Part shown: positions 37,808 to 49,588 of the stretch, in pieces
Layout: every line of letters begins with the position of its first letter
Position numbering within the stretch: position 1 is the first letter of the stretch
Assembly (NCBI GenBank): GCA_021613535.1
Contig: CP075494.1
Location: forward strand, 12,834,001-12,898,000
Origin: Adineta vaga
Taxonomy: Eukaryota; Rotifera
DNA length: 64,000 nt
Reading direction: 5' to 3'
Made by a program: the position numbers and the translations under genes
The notes under the pieces: model-generated
Told to the model about the DNA's origin: nothing
The model's database searches: none
Seen by the model: only the letters and a program-made list of their open reading frames with translations

Positions 37808-39619
37808 ATGTTATTTTGGATATATTTTTCTTTGATTAATTCTATTTCAATATATCTTGCTTTACAAGATAGTGATTCACTAGCTAATTCATGTTTCAAT
37901 TTTAATATCGAAGGATCTAATCAGCCAATTTCGTGTGATGAAGCAAGTATGAGATTCCGCGATCCAAATGGAGTAGAATTTCTTTTACAATGTATTCAAT
38001 GTAATCTCTATAATATTAATATTCTTATAAAAATTAATTGTTCAACTTATTATCATTGTGCATCATTTACTTTTCGTAATATTCCTATATTTGAACAATT
38101 TCTTCTCGCACATAGCCATAAAATTCCTAGTTTGTTTCCTGCAATACCAATATTATCACGCCAAGTTATTCTTAGATTTCGTATCCGCAGGTATAATATT
38201 ACACGGATTACTTCTGATTTTATTAAGACAATATTCGATATCAATCGTCCTGATCTGACTATATATGTATATCTTTTTTCGCGAGAACCAAAACATATAT
38301 CGCCATTAGAAGTTGAACATAACTATATCTCCTTTAAATTTCATCAATTAATTATAGCAATAAAATGTGATAATACATATGATTTCACGCACTATGTATA
38401 TGTTGATGGCGTTTTTCAAGACATACCCAACCGTGACCAATGTTCAATCGACGAAACTACACAATATGTAAGTCAGACCATCAAGAAACAATGTTCTTCT
38501 TCCATGTAAAATATTTGAATTCATACTATTCTTTAGAGAATCATTCCTACGGATTCTACAATAACAACTACAACTACGCTAACATCATCAATAGTAATAG
38601 AATCGATTGTTACATCAATTCCCCTTGAAATGACCACAGGAACAACGCCTATACTAGAATACATAACTGAATCAACTTCAACTATAAGAACAAGAAGCGA
38701 TACTACCGAATCTACTACAAAAAGTACAACTAAAAGAATCACAACGAGAACAAGAGCACAAGGAACAAGAAAATCTAGTGTGAAAATTACACTTCGAAGA
38801 ACGATAACTAGAGCAAAACAAACTAGATCGACAAGCACGACGAAACCGTCGATAGCAATAACAAGCACTGCATTTGTAATGTCAACAGGCATTTCAAACC
38901 TGATAACGAAGATGTCATCGACAAAATTTGATACAACAGTTATTGAATCATTAACAAATGACGAAATTATTTCACCTATACTCACAACTAAAAAGATGGA
39001 ACCAGTTACAACCATAGAAACCACTGACCGACAAACTCATAGCACAATATTGGTTACATCCACATTTCAATTGACAACTATTCCATTTCTGATAACTCAA
39101 AACATGGAATTATTCACGACAATGGATACTACTGAACAACCATTCTATAGAACAACAGATATACTTACATCTCAGATGTCAACGATGAAACTAAAATCTT
39201 CACAAATTCCTTGGGAAATAACAACTAAAACAAGAAAAATATCATCGAATACAACATCAAAATTAACAAGTATGTCTGTAAAAAGAGGAAATGAACCATC
39301 GCAAACTTCTCGCAACAGGATTTTTTATCTTACTTTTGGTATACCTGTCGGAATTCTATGTATACCGTTAATTATTTGTCTTATTTCTTCTCTTTGCTGT
39401 CGTCGTAAAGAACAATATCAAATCAATGATGATTTCAGTCTTCCCTCTGCTACGATCAGTACGAATACACACAATAATATTTTAGATCAATCATCACTTA
39501 ATACTCCTAGTACTACATATACATCTTCATCATTGATATCAATACAACATGACCAAAGTGAATTATCACAGAAATCGAAAACCAACTATGATTTTATGTT
39601 TAAAGACAAGGATTTCTAA
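37808..39619 (+). CDS. Membrane protein with Thr-rich mucin-like stalk, unknown function
   Basis: Two exons, 37808-38467 and 38537-39619, give about 580 residues. A signal peptide covers about residues 1-19. The next 200 residues form a folded ectodomain with about ten Cys, coded by the first exon. The second exon codes a stalk of roughly 240 residues dominated by Thr, Ser and basic residues, a likely site of dense O-glycosylation. A transmembrane helix follows (IFYLTFGIPVGILCIPLIIC), then a Cys-rich juxtamembrane motif and a polar tail of about 75 residues. I do not recognise the ectodomain. A surface receptor or adhesion role is a guess. The start codon is two bases after a pyrimidine-AG. 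Confidence 0.7.
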
Positions 39620-40284
39620 CAAAATATTGATAAACAACATGTCGACTGTTTAAATCTCAAATAATATCGATGATTTCTCTAAATGATCACTTTCCTTAAA
39701 CTTCATAATAAACTAGACAACATTTTTTTGCATAAAAATATTCTATTCATCGTCTATACTTTCTCATTTCAAGTCAATTTTCGAATTAGATTTTCTATAC
39801 TTCGATATACTTGAGTACTTAAGTGAATAGAAGAATTTAAAATGGCCCATTAGAATACCTAAGTTGCAAAAGAATTCAGTTCATTCGATATTTTCTCATT
39901 ATTTCTAAACAAATTCAATCAGTCATATCATTAAATTCATCAGAGTGTAATGATCTTCTTGAAATCTAAATAGTAAATATTCATTTTGTCACCATGTAGA
40001 AGACGTTTCTCTTCTTCTATAGGTTAGTCTCTTGCATCGCAAAAAAACAACCAGCTGACATTATTCTTCTAGTTCATATAGACGAAGATGTCTAACGTTC
40101 TCTCTCTCACTCTCTTCTTTTTCTCTTCGGTCATTGTAGTGGCCGGCATTAATGGACGAATAGGAAAAGAAATAAAGAATCTATACATATACATAAGCAA
40201 ACGACCATTATTCGAGCAGTTCTCCCGTCGTTGACCTAGTCGTTCACTTATTATTCCGTAGAAAAGAAGAAGTAGACTGTGAAT
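39620..40284. other. Intergenic, no gene seen
   Basis: This is the 3' flank of the Thr-rich membrane-protein gene and promoter region of the B-box-like gene. A minus-strand frame at 40069-40296 overlaps the next start and has no domain. Confidence 0.5.
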
Positions 40285-41940
40285 ATGTCGAATCATTCAT
40301 ATGATCAACAACAACAACTACAAGGAAAAATGCGTTCAGTAAAATTTCAAACGAATTTTTGTGCCTCAACTTCATGTGATTCTACAAGTGAAGTTATTTG
40401 TCGTCATTGTTCACAACAATTTTGTCAATTATGTTTTATGTGTCATCGAAAAAATATTATTGATGATATGAACGCGATTTCTGAACAAATGACAATGAAT
40501 CGTCATCAAGGTGTGACTGAAGTTATGGCATTTATTGATAAACAAGCAAAAGATGCACATGAACAAGCAAAAAAATTGGTCGATGATGCTATTGATCGAA
40601 TTGTTAAAGCAAGTAAAAATATTTATACATACATTGAAAATCGCCGACAAGCAAAAGTATGTTGATAGTCTATATAGAATAAATTCATTCTGATAAATAT
40701 TTGTTTATTTTAGCTCGGTCGATTAGATGAATGTTTAGAAAAGTTTGATAAGGATGCTGATTATCTTAATTCTCAAATAAAAGATGAAATCTTTTTGTCA
40801 GCCGATACTATGTTAGATTACCGACGTAAATATACGTATAATATGTTTGATAAAATGACGCCAATAATGGAAAAACAAGCAACAGATGTACAATCGAAAA
40901 ATGAAAAATTCTTCGATGATTACCGTTATTACGAGGATCTTGTTAATCTTCGACAAAAATGGACATTTTTACAAGCAGCATTAACAACTGTTTATTTCCC
41001 AGCGAAGAAAGATATTTCTTTGGATAAAGTTTTAACTTTTCTCGAATATCGACATGTGAGTTCTATTCGAAAGGATGAAGTATAAATTGAGATATTTATT
41101 TGTCTTCTAGGATCGTGTATTGGAAAATTATCGAGATTTTCTATCAACAAACGACGAATCGAACGGTAATTATATGTTAATTAAATATTATGGGATGATA
41201 GGATAACGAGCAATCGATTGTTAGAGAGTGTTTTTGGTTATATAGATTCCACTATTGTTTGTTTTTCTACTTGTGAGTCACTTGTGTTAAGTAGCATCTT
41301 AATCCATTAATTGGTGCAGTCTTCTCTTGTGCAATATGTTCGCCTTCTGACAGCATTCTTTTTTTTCTCACACTCATATTCATATCTATTTACAGCACAT
41401 ATTTTAATAATCAAAAAATATGTATCATGAAAATGAGATTGTAGGGTGTGAGTAGACAAATAGTGTTATGCTTGTGATCAAGTACCGATAAAATGAATTT
41501 TATTTTTAGAATTATCATCAAAACCAGCAGCTGATCTCTTACACGAATTAAGTTTTCTATCAAAAAAGAAATTAACCAATGAAGTAAGAAATTTCTTTCA
41601 GAAATCCAAATTTCATTTTGGTGTATTTTAGTGGGAAAATTTTTCTTACATCATTGAATCTCCGAATGAAATTCATGCAGAGGAACATACATCGCAATCT
41701 GAAATGTTATCATCCGAAATCAAACAAGAAATTGAAATAACTCCAAAGACTGATAGTGGTCAAGGTGATGATGATGGTGAAGAAACAAGTTCAACATCGA
41801 GTAATAGTTGGCAAATTGAAGACATTGATGAAAATGATTACGATACACGATTTATGAAATTAAGTCAATCAATGAAAAGTCTTGAAAAACAATTCGAAAA
41901 TGATTTTCGACCATTTATGCCTAACGATCAAATGAATTAA
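40285..41940 (+). CDS. B-box-like zinc finger and coiled-coil protein
   Basis: Five exons, 40285-40656, 40714-41055, 41111-41165, 41510-41583 and 41632-41940, give 383 residues. I start at the ATG at 40285, two codons after a GTG. Residues 24-55 hold a compact Cys cluster (CASTSCDS, CRHCSQQFCQLCFMCHR) that resembles a B-box or small cross-brace zinc finger. A long helical region at about 60-240 follows and looks like the coiled coil that comes after B-boxes in TRIM proteins. No RING is present. The tail is acidic and Ser-rich with an SQSMKSLEKQFENDF helix near the end. The third intron, 344 bases, is much longer than its neighbours. The function is unknown; binding and oligomerisation are likely. 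Confidence 0.7.
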
Positions 41941-42209
41941 AATATTTACTTTAAATTATATTCTATTAATCATCGAACTTTACAATTCTCTCTTTTCTTT
42001 CTGTGATTTTCTAACGTCTACGAAGTGTAATTTTTTTCTTTCTTAACCTTTTTTTTCTCCTCTAATGTTCATTTTTCTTTCTTTACATTTATTCGAATAT
42101 TTCTTTTGTACATAGATAAAGGAAATTATAAATAGATAGAATCGATGATCGATATTGTTTAAAATTGAGGAGAAGAATCCATGAGAATCGATGCAATAAA
42201 AGTTACATT

Positions 42210-43064
42210 TCAAAAAATCAAATATTTCATTGTCAATAGATAAAAGATAATTAGTAACAAGAAATTTGAATTGAAGCTTCCTTGACTGTAAGGTACTATT
42301 GTTGTTGTACTAGTTTGATTGATATTTTCAAGAAATACTAAACATTCACCATCATCCGATTTAATTAATCTTTCAATTTCTTGTTGTTTTGCATAACTAT
42401 TGCATAGATCGGTAGTACAAGTATAACTGTACAATCGATAATTATATTCCGGTTTATTAATTGGTGTTGTTTGACCGACTGTCGTTTGAAATTGTAAATC
42501 TTTTGGACTATCACAACGACGTAAAGTTTCATTGGGATTGTTAAAAAATAGTTCACAAGGTTGACCACATGTTGATGTATCACTATCACCATTTATTACG
42601 CATGTGCGTGATGTTGACGAAGGATCGCCATGAAGACGTGCTATAAGTTGTACACGTAGTCGATGACATGTTTTATGGATATAGAAAGGTAATATGTTAT
42701 TAACTATATATTCGTATTCACAACGATCACCTTCTCGACAATAATATTCGACTACATTTTGAGCTGAGGATTCACCATCGAGAGTAATGATTGTATCTGT
42801 AATAAGTTCAGTTGTATAAATGATGTTAGAACGTTGTTGTCGATTTGAATAGGAACCAAATTGAATGTTAACAATACGATTGGAATAATCAAAAATAAGA
42901 ATAGTAGCACATTGATCTCGTTGTTGGATAGTACAATTACTTGGTAGAACAAGAGTATCGTCAAAATTATGATTGAACTTGCATGAATCGATACAAAGGG
43001 GTTGACTAGTACAAAACTTTGTAATTAGTAAGAGACTTATAGATAACCATAGAAAAAACATCAT
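42210..43064 (-). CDS. Secreted or GPI-anchored Cys-rich surface protein
   Basis: A single-exon frame of 284 residues. The first 20 residues are a clear signal peptide, and the last 20 are hydrophobic with small residues before them (SQGSFNSN), which fits a GPI-attachment signal. Between them lie about 16 Cys. The segment ending CTTDLCNSY resembles the closing motif of Ly6/uPAR three-finger domains, which end in Cys-Asn. I have not matched the full Cys spacing, so the family is only suggested. No intron was needed. The gene is convergent with the B-box-like gene. Confidence 0.65.
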   Translation of the reverse strand: MMFFLWLSISLLLITKFCTSQPLCIDSCKFNHNFDDTLVLPSNCTIQQRDQCATILIFDYSNRIVNIQFGSYSNRQQRSNIIYTTELITDTIITLDGESSAQNVVEYYCREGDRCEYEYIVNNILPFYIHKTCHRLRVQLIARLHGDPSSTSRTCVINGDSDTSTCGQPCELFFNNPNETLRRCDSPKDLQFQTTVGQTTPINKPEYNYRLYSYTCTTDLCNSYAKQQEIERLIKSDDGECLVFLENINQTSTTTIVPYSQGSFNSNFLLLIIFYLLTMKYLIF

Positions 43065-46000
43065 GAAAAGATTGTATATAAATAAAAGTTAAAAGAAGTT
43101 ATATATTAACAATGAAATGTTTGTTATCTATTTGACTCTGTCAATATTTTCATTCATATCTCTAAATGACGAACTTAGGTTTTTTTTTCTAATATTGAAA
43201 AGATAAGTTTCAAGAAAATGAAATATTTCTGTTCAACTTCCATAATTGATTTAGTTAATTTTGTCTACAAAAATCTTGGATGTGATCCAATAATTAGTTT
43301 CATTTATGCTAAGGATATAATGACTTTTATAAAAGTCGGAACATCATAATGTTTGTCGAATAGTACTATTTGTCAAGGAGAAAAATTTGCATGATACTAA
43401 TGAATGCCTTCTGTCTTTGTTGATATACATCTATGCGAATAGAAAGGTCAAGAAAGAAGTCATACTTATGCTTGAGATAGAGGGATGATACTGATTTGTT
43501 ATTCAATAAACACATGAATATATATGAATTTTGTTTTCATGTTCAAAATTTAATAGCAGATTTCTTTTCATATTTAAACTAGATGTTTGTTTTTGAATTA
43601 TGAACAGATTGAAAATGTAATCGATCACATTGAGCTTGTCCCATCTAAAGAATAAGAATTGAATTTTAGTTGTTTTATATGATGTACGTAAACTGATATA
43701 AGAAATATTTTGAATAAAAGAACAACAAGTAGATAAGAAAGATTAAACTATTCTTTCTCATCATATGTTGGTACACGCAATCTTGTTGAAATGATCTTTT
43801 TCTTCTTCTTCTCAATCTAATACAAATTCAATCTGATGAATTCTTACATTGTTTAGAATGATCAGATTTCGCATCAGTAATATCATATATATATCAAAGT
43901 TCCATTTTGTCTTTTTTTTCTCATGAGAAAAACTACTTAGTTAAAGAAGTCTTCTATGACGAAAAAAGGAAATGAAAGTTTATTAAATTACGAATACATT
44001 CTAAGAACGTTAATGATAAACAAAATGAACGATCGAAAAAAAGAATATCTCTAAATTATGACGCAGTTCTTCCTTTTTGTTTTTCTTCATAAGAAGACAT
44101 TTTGTCTGCAAACTGGTACACTCGCATAAAAATGAGAAAAGAAGAAAAAATGTAGATACTTCAAAAAACGCATTTCGAATTAATAAAGAAAAAGACCAAC
44201 TGTTAATACTGAGAAGCACTTGAGAAAGCGAGATACTACCAATAAGAAAAAGAGAAGTAGCTAGGGCTAAAATTAGCTGAGACAACAATCATTTAATTGT
44301 ACTGCACTGGTTTACACTTCAAAAATACCTCTTCCATTTTAGGCACCATCATTTCAAATTTTTTCTGTTGTTCATTGATCTTGAAAACCTACTTACCAGT
44401 TGTCAATATGCAGATTGATTCATTCGTGTTCAGTTTTTGACATATATATTTTCATAACCACAAGACCATGTGCTTTTCAACTAATTTGATTGTAACGAAC
44501 AATGATACACCAATAGATATTATCACTTGGAAAGCTTCTCAACAAGATTGATCAGAACGTAGAACTCGTAGGATGTATATTTCTTGTTGTTTTGTTGTCA
44601 TCATCTAATTTAATTACACGTTTTTCGTATTTCAGTGATGCATACATAACGAATGATGGTTATACAATGACACAATTGGAACTTTGTTACTTTGATGGAA
44701 CAGAAGCTTTTTATTAGAAATGAGAGACGAAAAAAAACAGATGTGTTCATAATAGCATTCGTTTATTGTTAGGTGACAAGTATGAACATAGAATAGAAGA
44801 TTTTATGGATACATAAAGATAATAATTCGACTCACGACGTATTCTTTCCACTCATGCTTAGCGATCAATTTCCGATTAAATCAATTATAATCCGTAGATA
44901 CTACTACCACGACAGTGATGCTTTTAAAAGAAGTAATTTGAATTGAAAGTATCACAGTCGATACAGAGTAATTCGAAGTAGAAGTTGAAAGAGTCCATGA
45001 TAATTATGAGGATAGTAGGGAGATATCGCTCTATCTATATATTGTCATTTGTTTATTATAGTCGAAGATATATCATAGATTAACTTGCATGTTTACTTTA
45101 TAACATCATCTATTCTCTTCTTTTGTTAATAATATAATATAAATCCTTTTTGGTTCTACAATCCAATAAAGAATTCAACCAGATAGAAACATCAAAAAAC
45201 GAATAGTAGATCTAGAAGTCATACAAATATCTAATACCAAAAACTATTTATCTTTGATTGACTTGTACTTTATGTATATGATATCAGTTAATTTTCTTAA
45301 CCGTCATATTGTTCTCCTTGGTTTCAAGATAATATCACAAGTTATGCAACTAGAAAGCAAGTTGATATTCATTACTTCGACTAGTTAATCATAATAGATC
45401 GTGTTGACATACTACATTATTCTTCGCTTACAATTCTGAATACACTTGTCAAAGAATGTCTATTATTTGAAAATCTAGTAAAATACAAGTGAAGAGTCTT
45501 ATCTTTTATTGGCTAATTTAATTTATTGATTACCAGATTGTTTTCTTTCTTTTCATTATTCACAACTTGTTTCGTGTGAAAAAGATCATTAATTATTGAT
45601 ACTATTGAAAGTAAAGTTCGTTTTGAACTTATTCACCTATACTTTGACAACATCTTTTATCTAACAAGAGTTCTTCGAAATGAATTGGTTACTCAAACAC
45701 ACACTCTGTCCTCCTCTTCAATCGTCATGGGAAAAGCATTTGAAGATTACATTAACATTTTATTCAATCAATTCTTAAACAAAACAGATTGTCTGTTACT
45801 TTTCAAACGTAAATAAGCATATAGAAGACATTTTCCCCTCGAAATTGAATAATGTTAATGATCTAAATGAAATCATATTTCATGAATTTTTTATCTTTAA
45901 TAGTCAAGCTGAAAGTCAATGTGCATAAATGATCATAAAGCAATTATATTATGAAAGGCGTTTCTCTAGATGTATTGGCCTAATTCCTTCTTCTTCTTTT

Positions 46001-46238
46001 TTTCTTTGCTCACATATTATAAACTACTCCACTGTGTTCTTTACTTTCTCTTCGTAGTTATTGAGTTCGTCTATTCTTTTCTTTTCCTTCCGCTAGTGTC
46101 TAATAACGTTCGGAACGAATCAGTTTGTTCTGCTCTTTTCTTTTTGCTTCCCTCTCTTTTGCTCGTTTTCTTGTTATATAAAAATAGAAGACAGTCTGTG
46201 CATGTAAACGAGAAAAACGAAGGCACTTTTTTTTTTGA
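43065..46238. other. Long gene-poor region with possible coding remnants
   Basis: About 3.2 kb with no intact gene I can defend. A plus-strand frame at 44468-44551 (MCFSTNLIVTNNDTPIDI and on) and a segment at about 44637-44718 after a TTTCAG acceptor look coding-like but do not join into a recognised protein. Frames at 44010-44288 and 45970-46263 are of low-complexity composition. Confidence 0.4.
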
Positions 46239-46982
46239 ATGGAAATGTACAACGATGGGTTAGCTGATAATTCAGCAATGATATCTGCAACGAATCTCTC
46301 TAATAAACCTCCATCATTAGAACAACATCCGGAAATCAAACAAGTACGAAAACGATTATTGATTTTTATTGGTATTGATTTAGTAAGTGAAACTAATCGA
46401 CACATAGGTTTATAAAGAAGAAGAATGAAACGTTTATTTCTAGGTTCTTTGTTTAGTAAATTTCCTTTTTATCATTCATTCATATGCAGCAAGTGAATCA
46501 TTGGAAAGTCAATCACCAAATAGTAGTTCACAATTAGCACTAGTTATTATCCTCTTGATTTATTATGGTTTTGGATTACTCTGTGTTTATCGTTATTATA
46601 AAACAGGAATTCTTTTTGTAAGTATTAGAATGTTTGATCGTTGTTATTGAATACTTTCTGATTTTATTCTAGTTTGCCTTACTTGGCATTATAACATTGC
46701 TTTTAACGAGCACAATTGTAATTATGCTTTTATTAAGGATAATTCATATTGCTACTAACAAGGGATTTGTTAATGCGGGAATTATTGTCGCGATAATTTA
46801 TGTTTCAATCTGTTCATTCGTATTAATTTTTCAAGTAAATATCAATTTGATTTGTTTGAATTCTAAGAAAAAAAAATCAAAGCATATTTTCTTCTTGTTT
46901 TTAGTTAATGATTATTTTTTATTGTTTTAAATTCTACATCTTACTGAAAAGAAATAAGTCTTTAACAATTGAACGAATTTGA
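46239..46982 (+). CDS. Small four-helix membrane protein, unknown function
   Basis: Four exons, 46239-46382, 46444-46617, 46673-46834 and 46905-46982, all joined in phase 0, encode 185 residues. A polar N-terminus of about 40 residues precedes four hydrophobic helices: LLIFIGIDLVLCLVNFLFII, LALVIILLIYYGFGLLCVY, ALLGIITLLLTSTIVIMLLL and a last one of about 25 residues spanning the final junction. The short tail is basic. The layout resembles tetraspan-type small membrane proteins, but it lacks the CCG motif of tetraspanins. I do not recognise the family. The exon-intron structure and phase regularity support a real gene. Confidence 0.72.
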
Positions 46983-47381
46983 TTACATTTATTTATCTTA
47001 AATAAATTTACTTACAGACATTCTGTTTAATATAAACAATCTTTATGGAATTCTCATGGGAATCAAAAAACAAAAGGCAGAAAAATGCTTTGTCTGTTTT
47101 ATAATGACATGAGAATATTAATTGTAATATCTCATATTGCATGCTTCGAGGGACAAACGTCTTCTATCAATGATTACACCTTAATCAGAGAGAAAAGAAA
47201 AGAAAAGGAGTTTGTCAAAAAAATTGTATCGAATATTAGTCGATCGTATTTGAAGATGACTTATAGATTATTCGAAAGTAATATGAAATATATATTCTAA
47301 TTAACTTAATAGGATCGTTAAATAGTTTATCATGTATACTTTTAATCAGCTTATAATTAATCTTGTAGATATTCTCTTTAT
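46983..47381. other. Convergent intergenic region
   Basis: Lies between the 3' ends of the four-helix protein gene and the C2orf69-like gene. A plus-strand frame at 47085-47300 has no domain support. Confidence 0.5.
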
Positions 47382-49058
47382 TTAGAAAGTAGTTAACAAT
47401 TCAAAATGTTTTTCTATAGAAGGTTTATCATCTTTGAAATGCATTCTATTGATTACTCGATTATTACAGTCAGATGATGATGTTAATAATTCTAAAAATT
47501 TTTTATATTGTTCAGTATGATTTTTCTTATATGGATTCTTTGAATTAATTTGAAATGGTGTGACATATATTTCTGTTTGAATTTGAAAATGTTCTAAAGT
47601 AGAAATAAGATTTTCATCAGTTGGCCAAATCATTGTTCGATCTCCATTGTTATGTCCACCATCAAGCCAAATAAATCGATGAATACGTGAAATAAAATCT
47701 GTCAATTCATTATCAATTTTTATCGTCCGAAAAGCAGTTAATTCATGAAGAAGTTGATTTAGTACTACACAACCTTTACTAAAACCAATGAGAGTTATAT
47801 TAGGTGAAGATCTAGAACATAAAATGCAGAATTGAATGAGAAAATGAAGAATATTACTTTGAAATCTGTTGATCAAATGTATGTAATTGATGAAGACCAG
47901 TGAAATCTGTAGTATCGTAGGTGATAGGATCACCATATTCTGTGGTATTTGGTAGAAAACTCGAAAATCTGATAAAGGATTATCAAATAGAAAATTATGT
48001 GATGTTAATCAATGAATTTCACCTGGAAAAAGTCCCATCTTTCATTTCATTTGCTCGAATAACAACTATTGATGAATCTTTGAATTTTTTAGAAAGAATT
48101 TCTCCTGTTGTTACTAAATTCCATTGTTGATATTGACGATATTCTCTCGATAAATTCATTCGTTCTGGTAAATCCTAAATATGAAGCAAAGTTGTATTTT
48201 CAGCTTCCAGAATTCTAATCAGATCATTTATAACAGAGAGAGAGATTTCTTTGACAATTCAGTATAATTCTTGTTCGCATTTATGTATAGATTTATAATG
48301 CAGTTTTTAGAGGCATTCTCTCATTGACATTATCATTCAAAGATTTCCGTCTCTTAAAAATATATATGATTTATATGAATGTTGACTACTTAAGATAATG
48401 TTTTTTTATGGTATATTATCTTTTCTAATAATAACGAGAGAAGAATAAGAATTACAATTAACTATGACGTTTTTATCGAAGTATAAATTTTCTCGAGTGT
48501 AATGTAATACGATCGGACAAAAGTCATACATTATTATTCAAAATCTCATCCTTGATAAATATAATCAATTCTGTCATTATTTGATTTTTACATCATATAA
48601 ACATTCTCGATATAGACTTTATTCGTAAACAAATCTATATTCTTATCAAAGGAAGTATAGTTCGTTTATAAACAAAAATGACTAATCGATCTAGATTATT
48701 ACGCGGCTTATATTTATGTCACTATTATTAAGATGAATAATAACAGGCTGCTGTTTCTAGCGGCTATCGATAAGAAGAGATTATAGGATAGTGGAGACTG
48801 TCTATTCAGGAAAGGATTATTCGAATAATCATGTATTACCTGAATATCTCCACCAAAATAGTAAATGATGGATGATACCTGACATGAATTTGGAAAGACG
48901 ATTAGATCATTCTTTCGATTTTTATAGCCAGAAATTTGTTCCAAAAATTGATATTGATTATTCATTTTTGATACAGCAGTAGTCATCGTTGTACTATAGG
49001 GTAAACCAAAACAAAGAAGAAGTTTGAAAAATGAACGCTGATAGCGTGCTAATATCAT
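47382..49058 (-). CDS. C2orf69 (UPF0565) homologue
   Basis: Four exons, 49058-48840, 48174-48023, 47968-47858 and 47811-47382, give 303 residues. The first intron is 665 bases; the others are about 50. Diagnostic motifs are DLIVFPNSCQ with the following FGGDIQ, TLIGFSKGCVVLNQLLHEL, FIWLDGGH, YVTPFQ and the C-terminal MHFKDDKPSIEKHF, all in the same order as in human C2orf69. That protein has an alpha/beta-hydrolase-like fold, is mitochondria-associated and its loss causes a severe human multisystem disease. FSKGC is the nucleophile-elbow-like motif. Two in-frame ATGs (49058 and a later MTTAV) compete for the start; the upstream one gives a hydrophobic, basic N-terminus that could target mitochondria. 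Confidence 0.82.
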
Positions 49059-49588
49059 TTGGAAAAGAAGATCCCTTACAATCGTGATGAACTTAACGAA
49101 AACAAAGAGATCTGTCAATGGGCACGCAATCTCAAAGAACAGATCAATCTATAATAAATATGAAAATTTTTATGAAACTAAACAAAGTAATCACATTCAT
49201 TCGTTCCCATTGATTTCATTAGTTTTCTGATTTCTTATAGAATATTATAAATAAAATTTTGAATTCGAACGAAATATTTTTCGTCAATGTTCACTCATTT
49301 CTTGATGTATTCACTTTTAATATAATCATTATATACATAGAAAAAGAAACTTATTCGGATACAATATTTTTTTCTTATGGAATATCTCTCGGATGAAGAA
49401 AAAGAACAACAACAAAAAAAAAACAAACCAAAATAAGTTTTACTTTTTATCATGGTACACGCACAAACGCGTTTTACAAACAAATAAACAAACAAAAACA
49501 AACACGGTGAGAAGAATATCTAGTAAGTGCAAGAATAGATTCTGTTGAATATAAACAAAACAAAATAATAATTATAATTATAATAATT
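49059..49588. other. Intergenic, no gene seen
   Basis: The 5' flank of the C2orf69-like gene and the 3' flank of the CTCF-like gene. A minus-strand frame at 49295-49501 is Phe/Cys/Ser-rich from a pyrimidine tract and not convincing. Confidence 0.5.

Noticed and set aside
38533-39024. 163-codon minus-strand frame rich in Val and Ile
   Set aside because: It is the exact antisense shadow of the Thr-rich stalk; Thr/Ser codons read as Val/Ile/Cys on the other strand.
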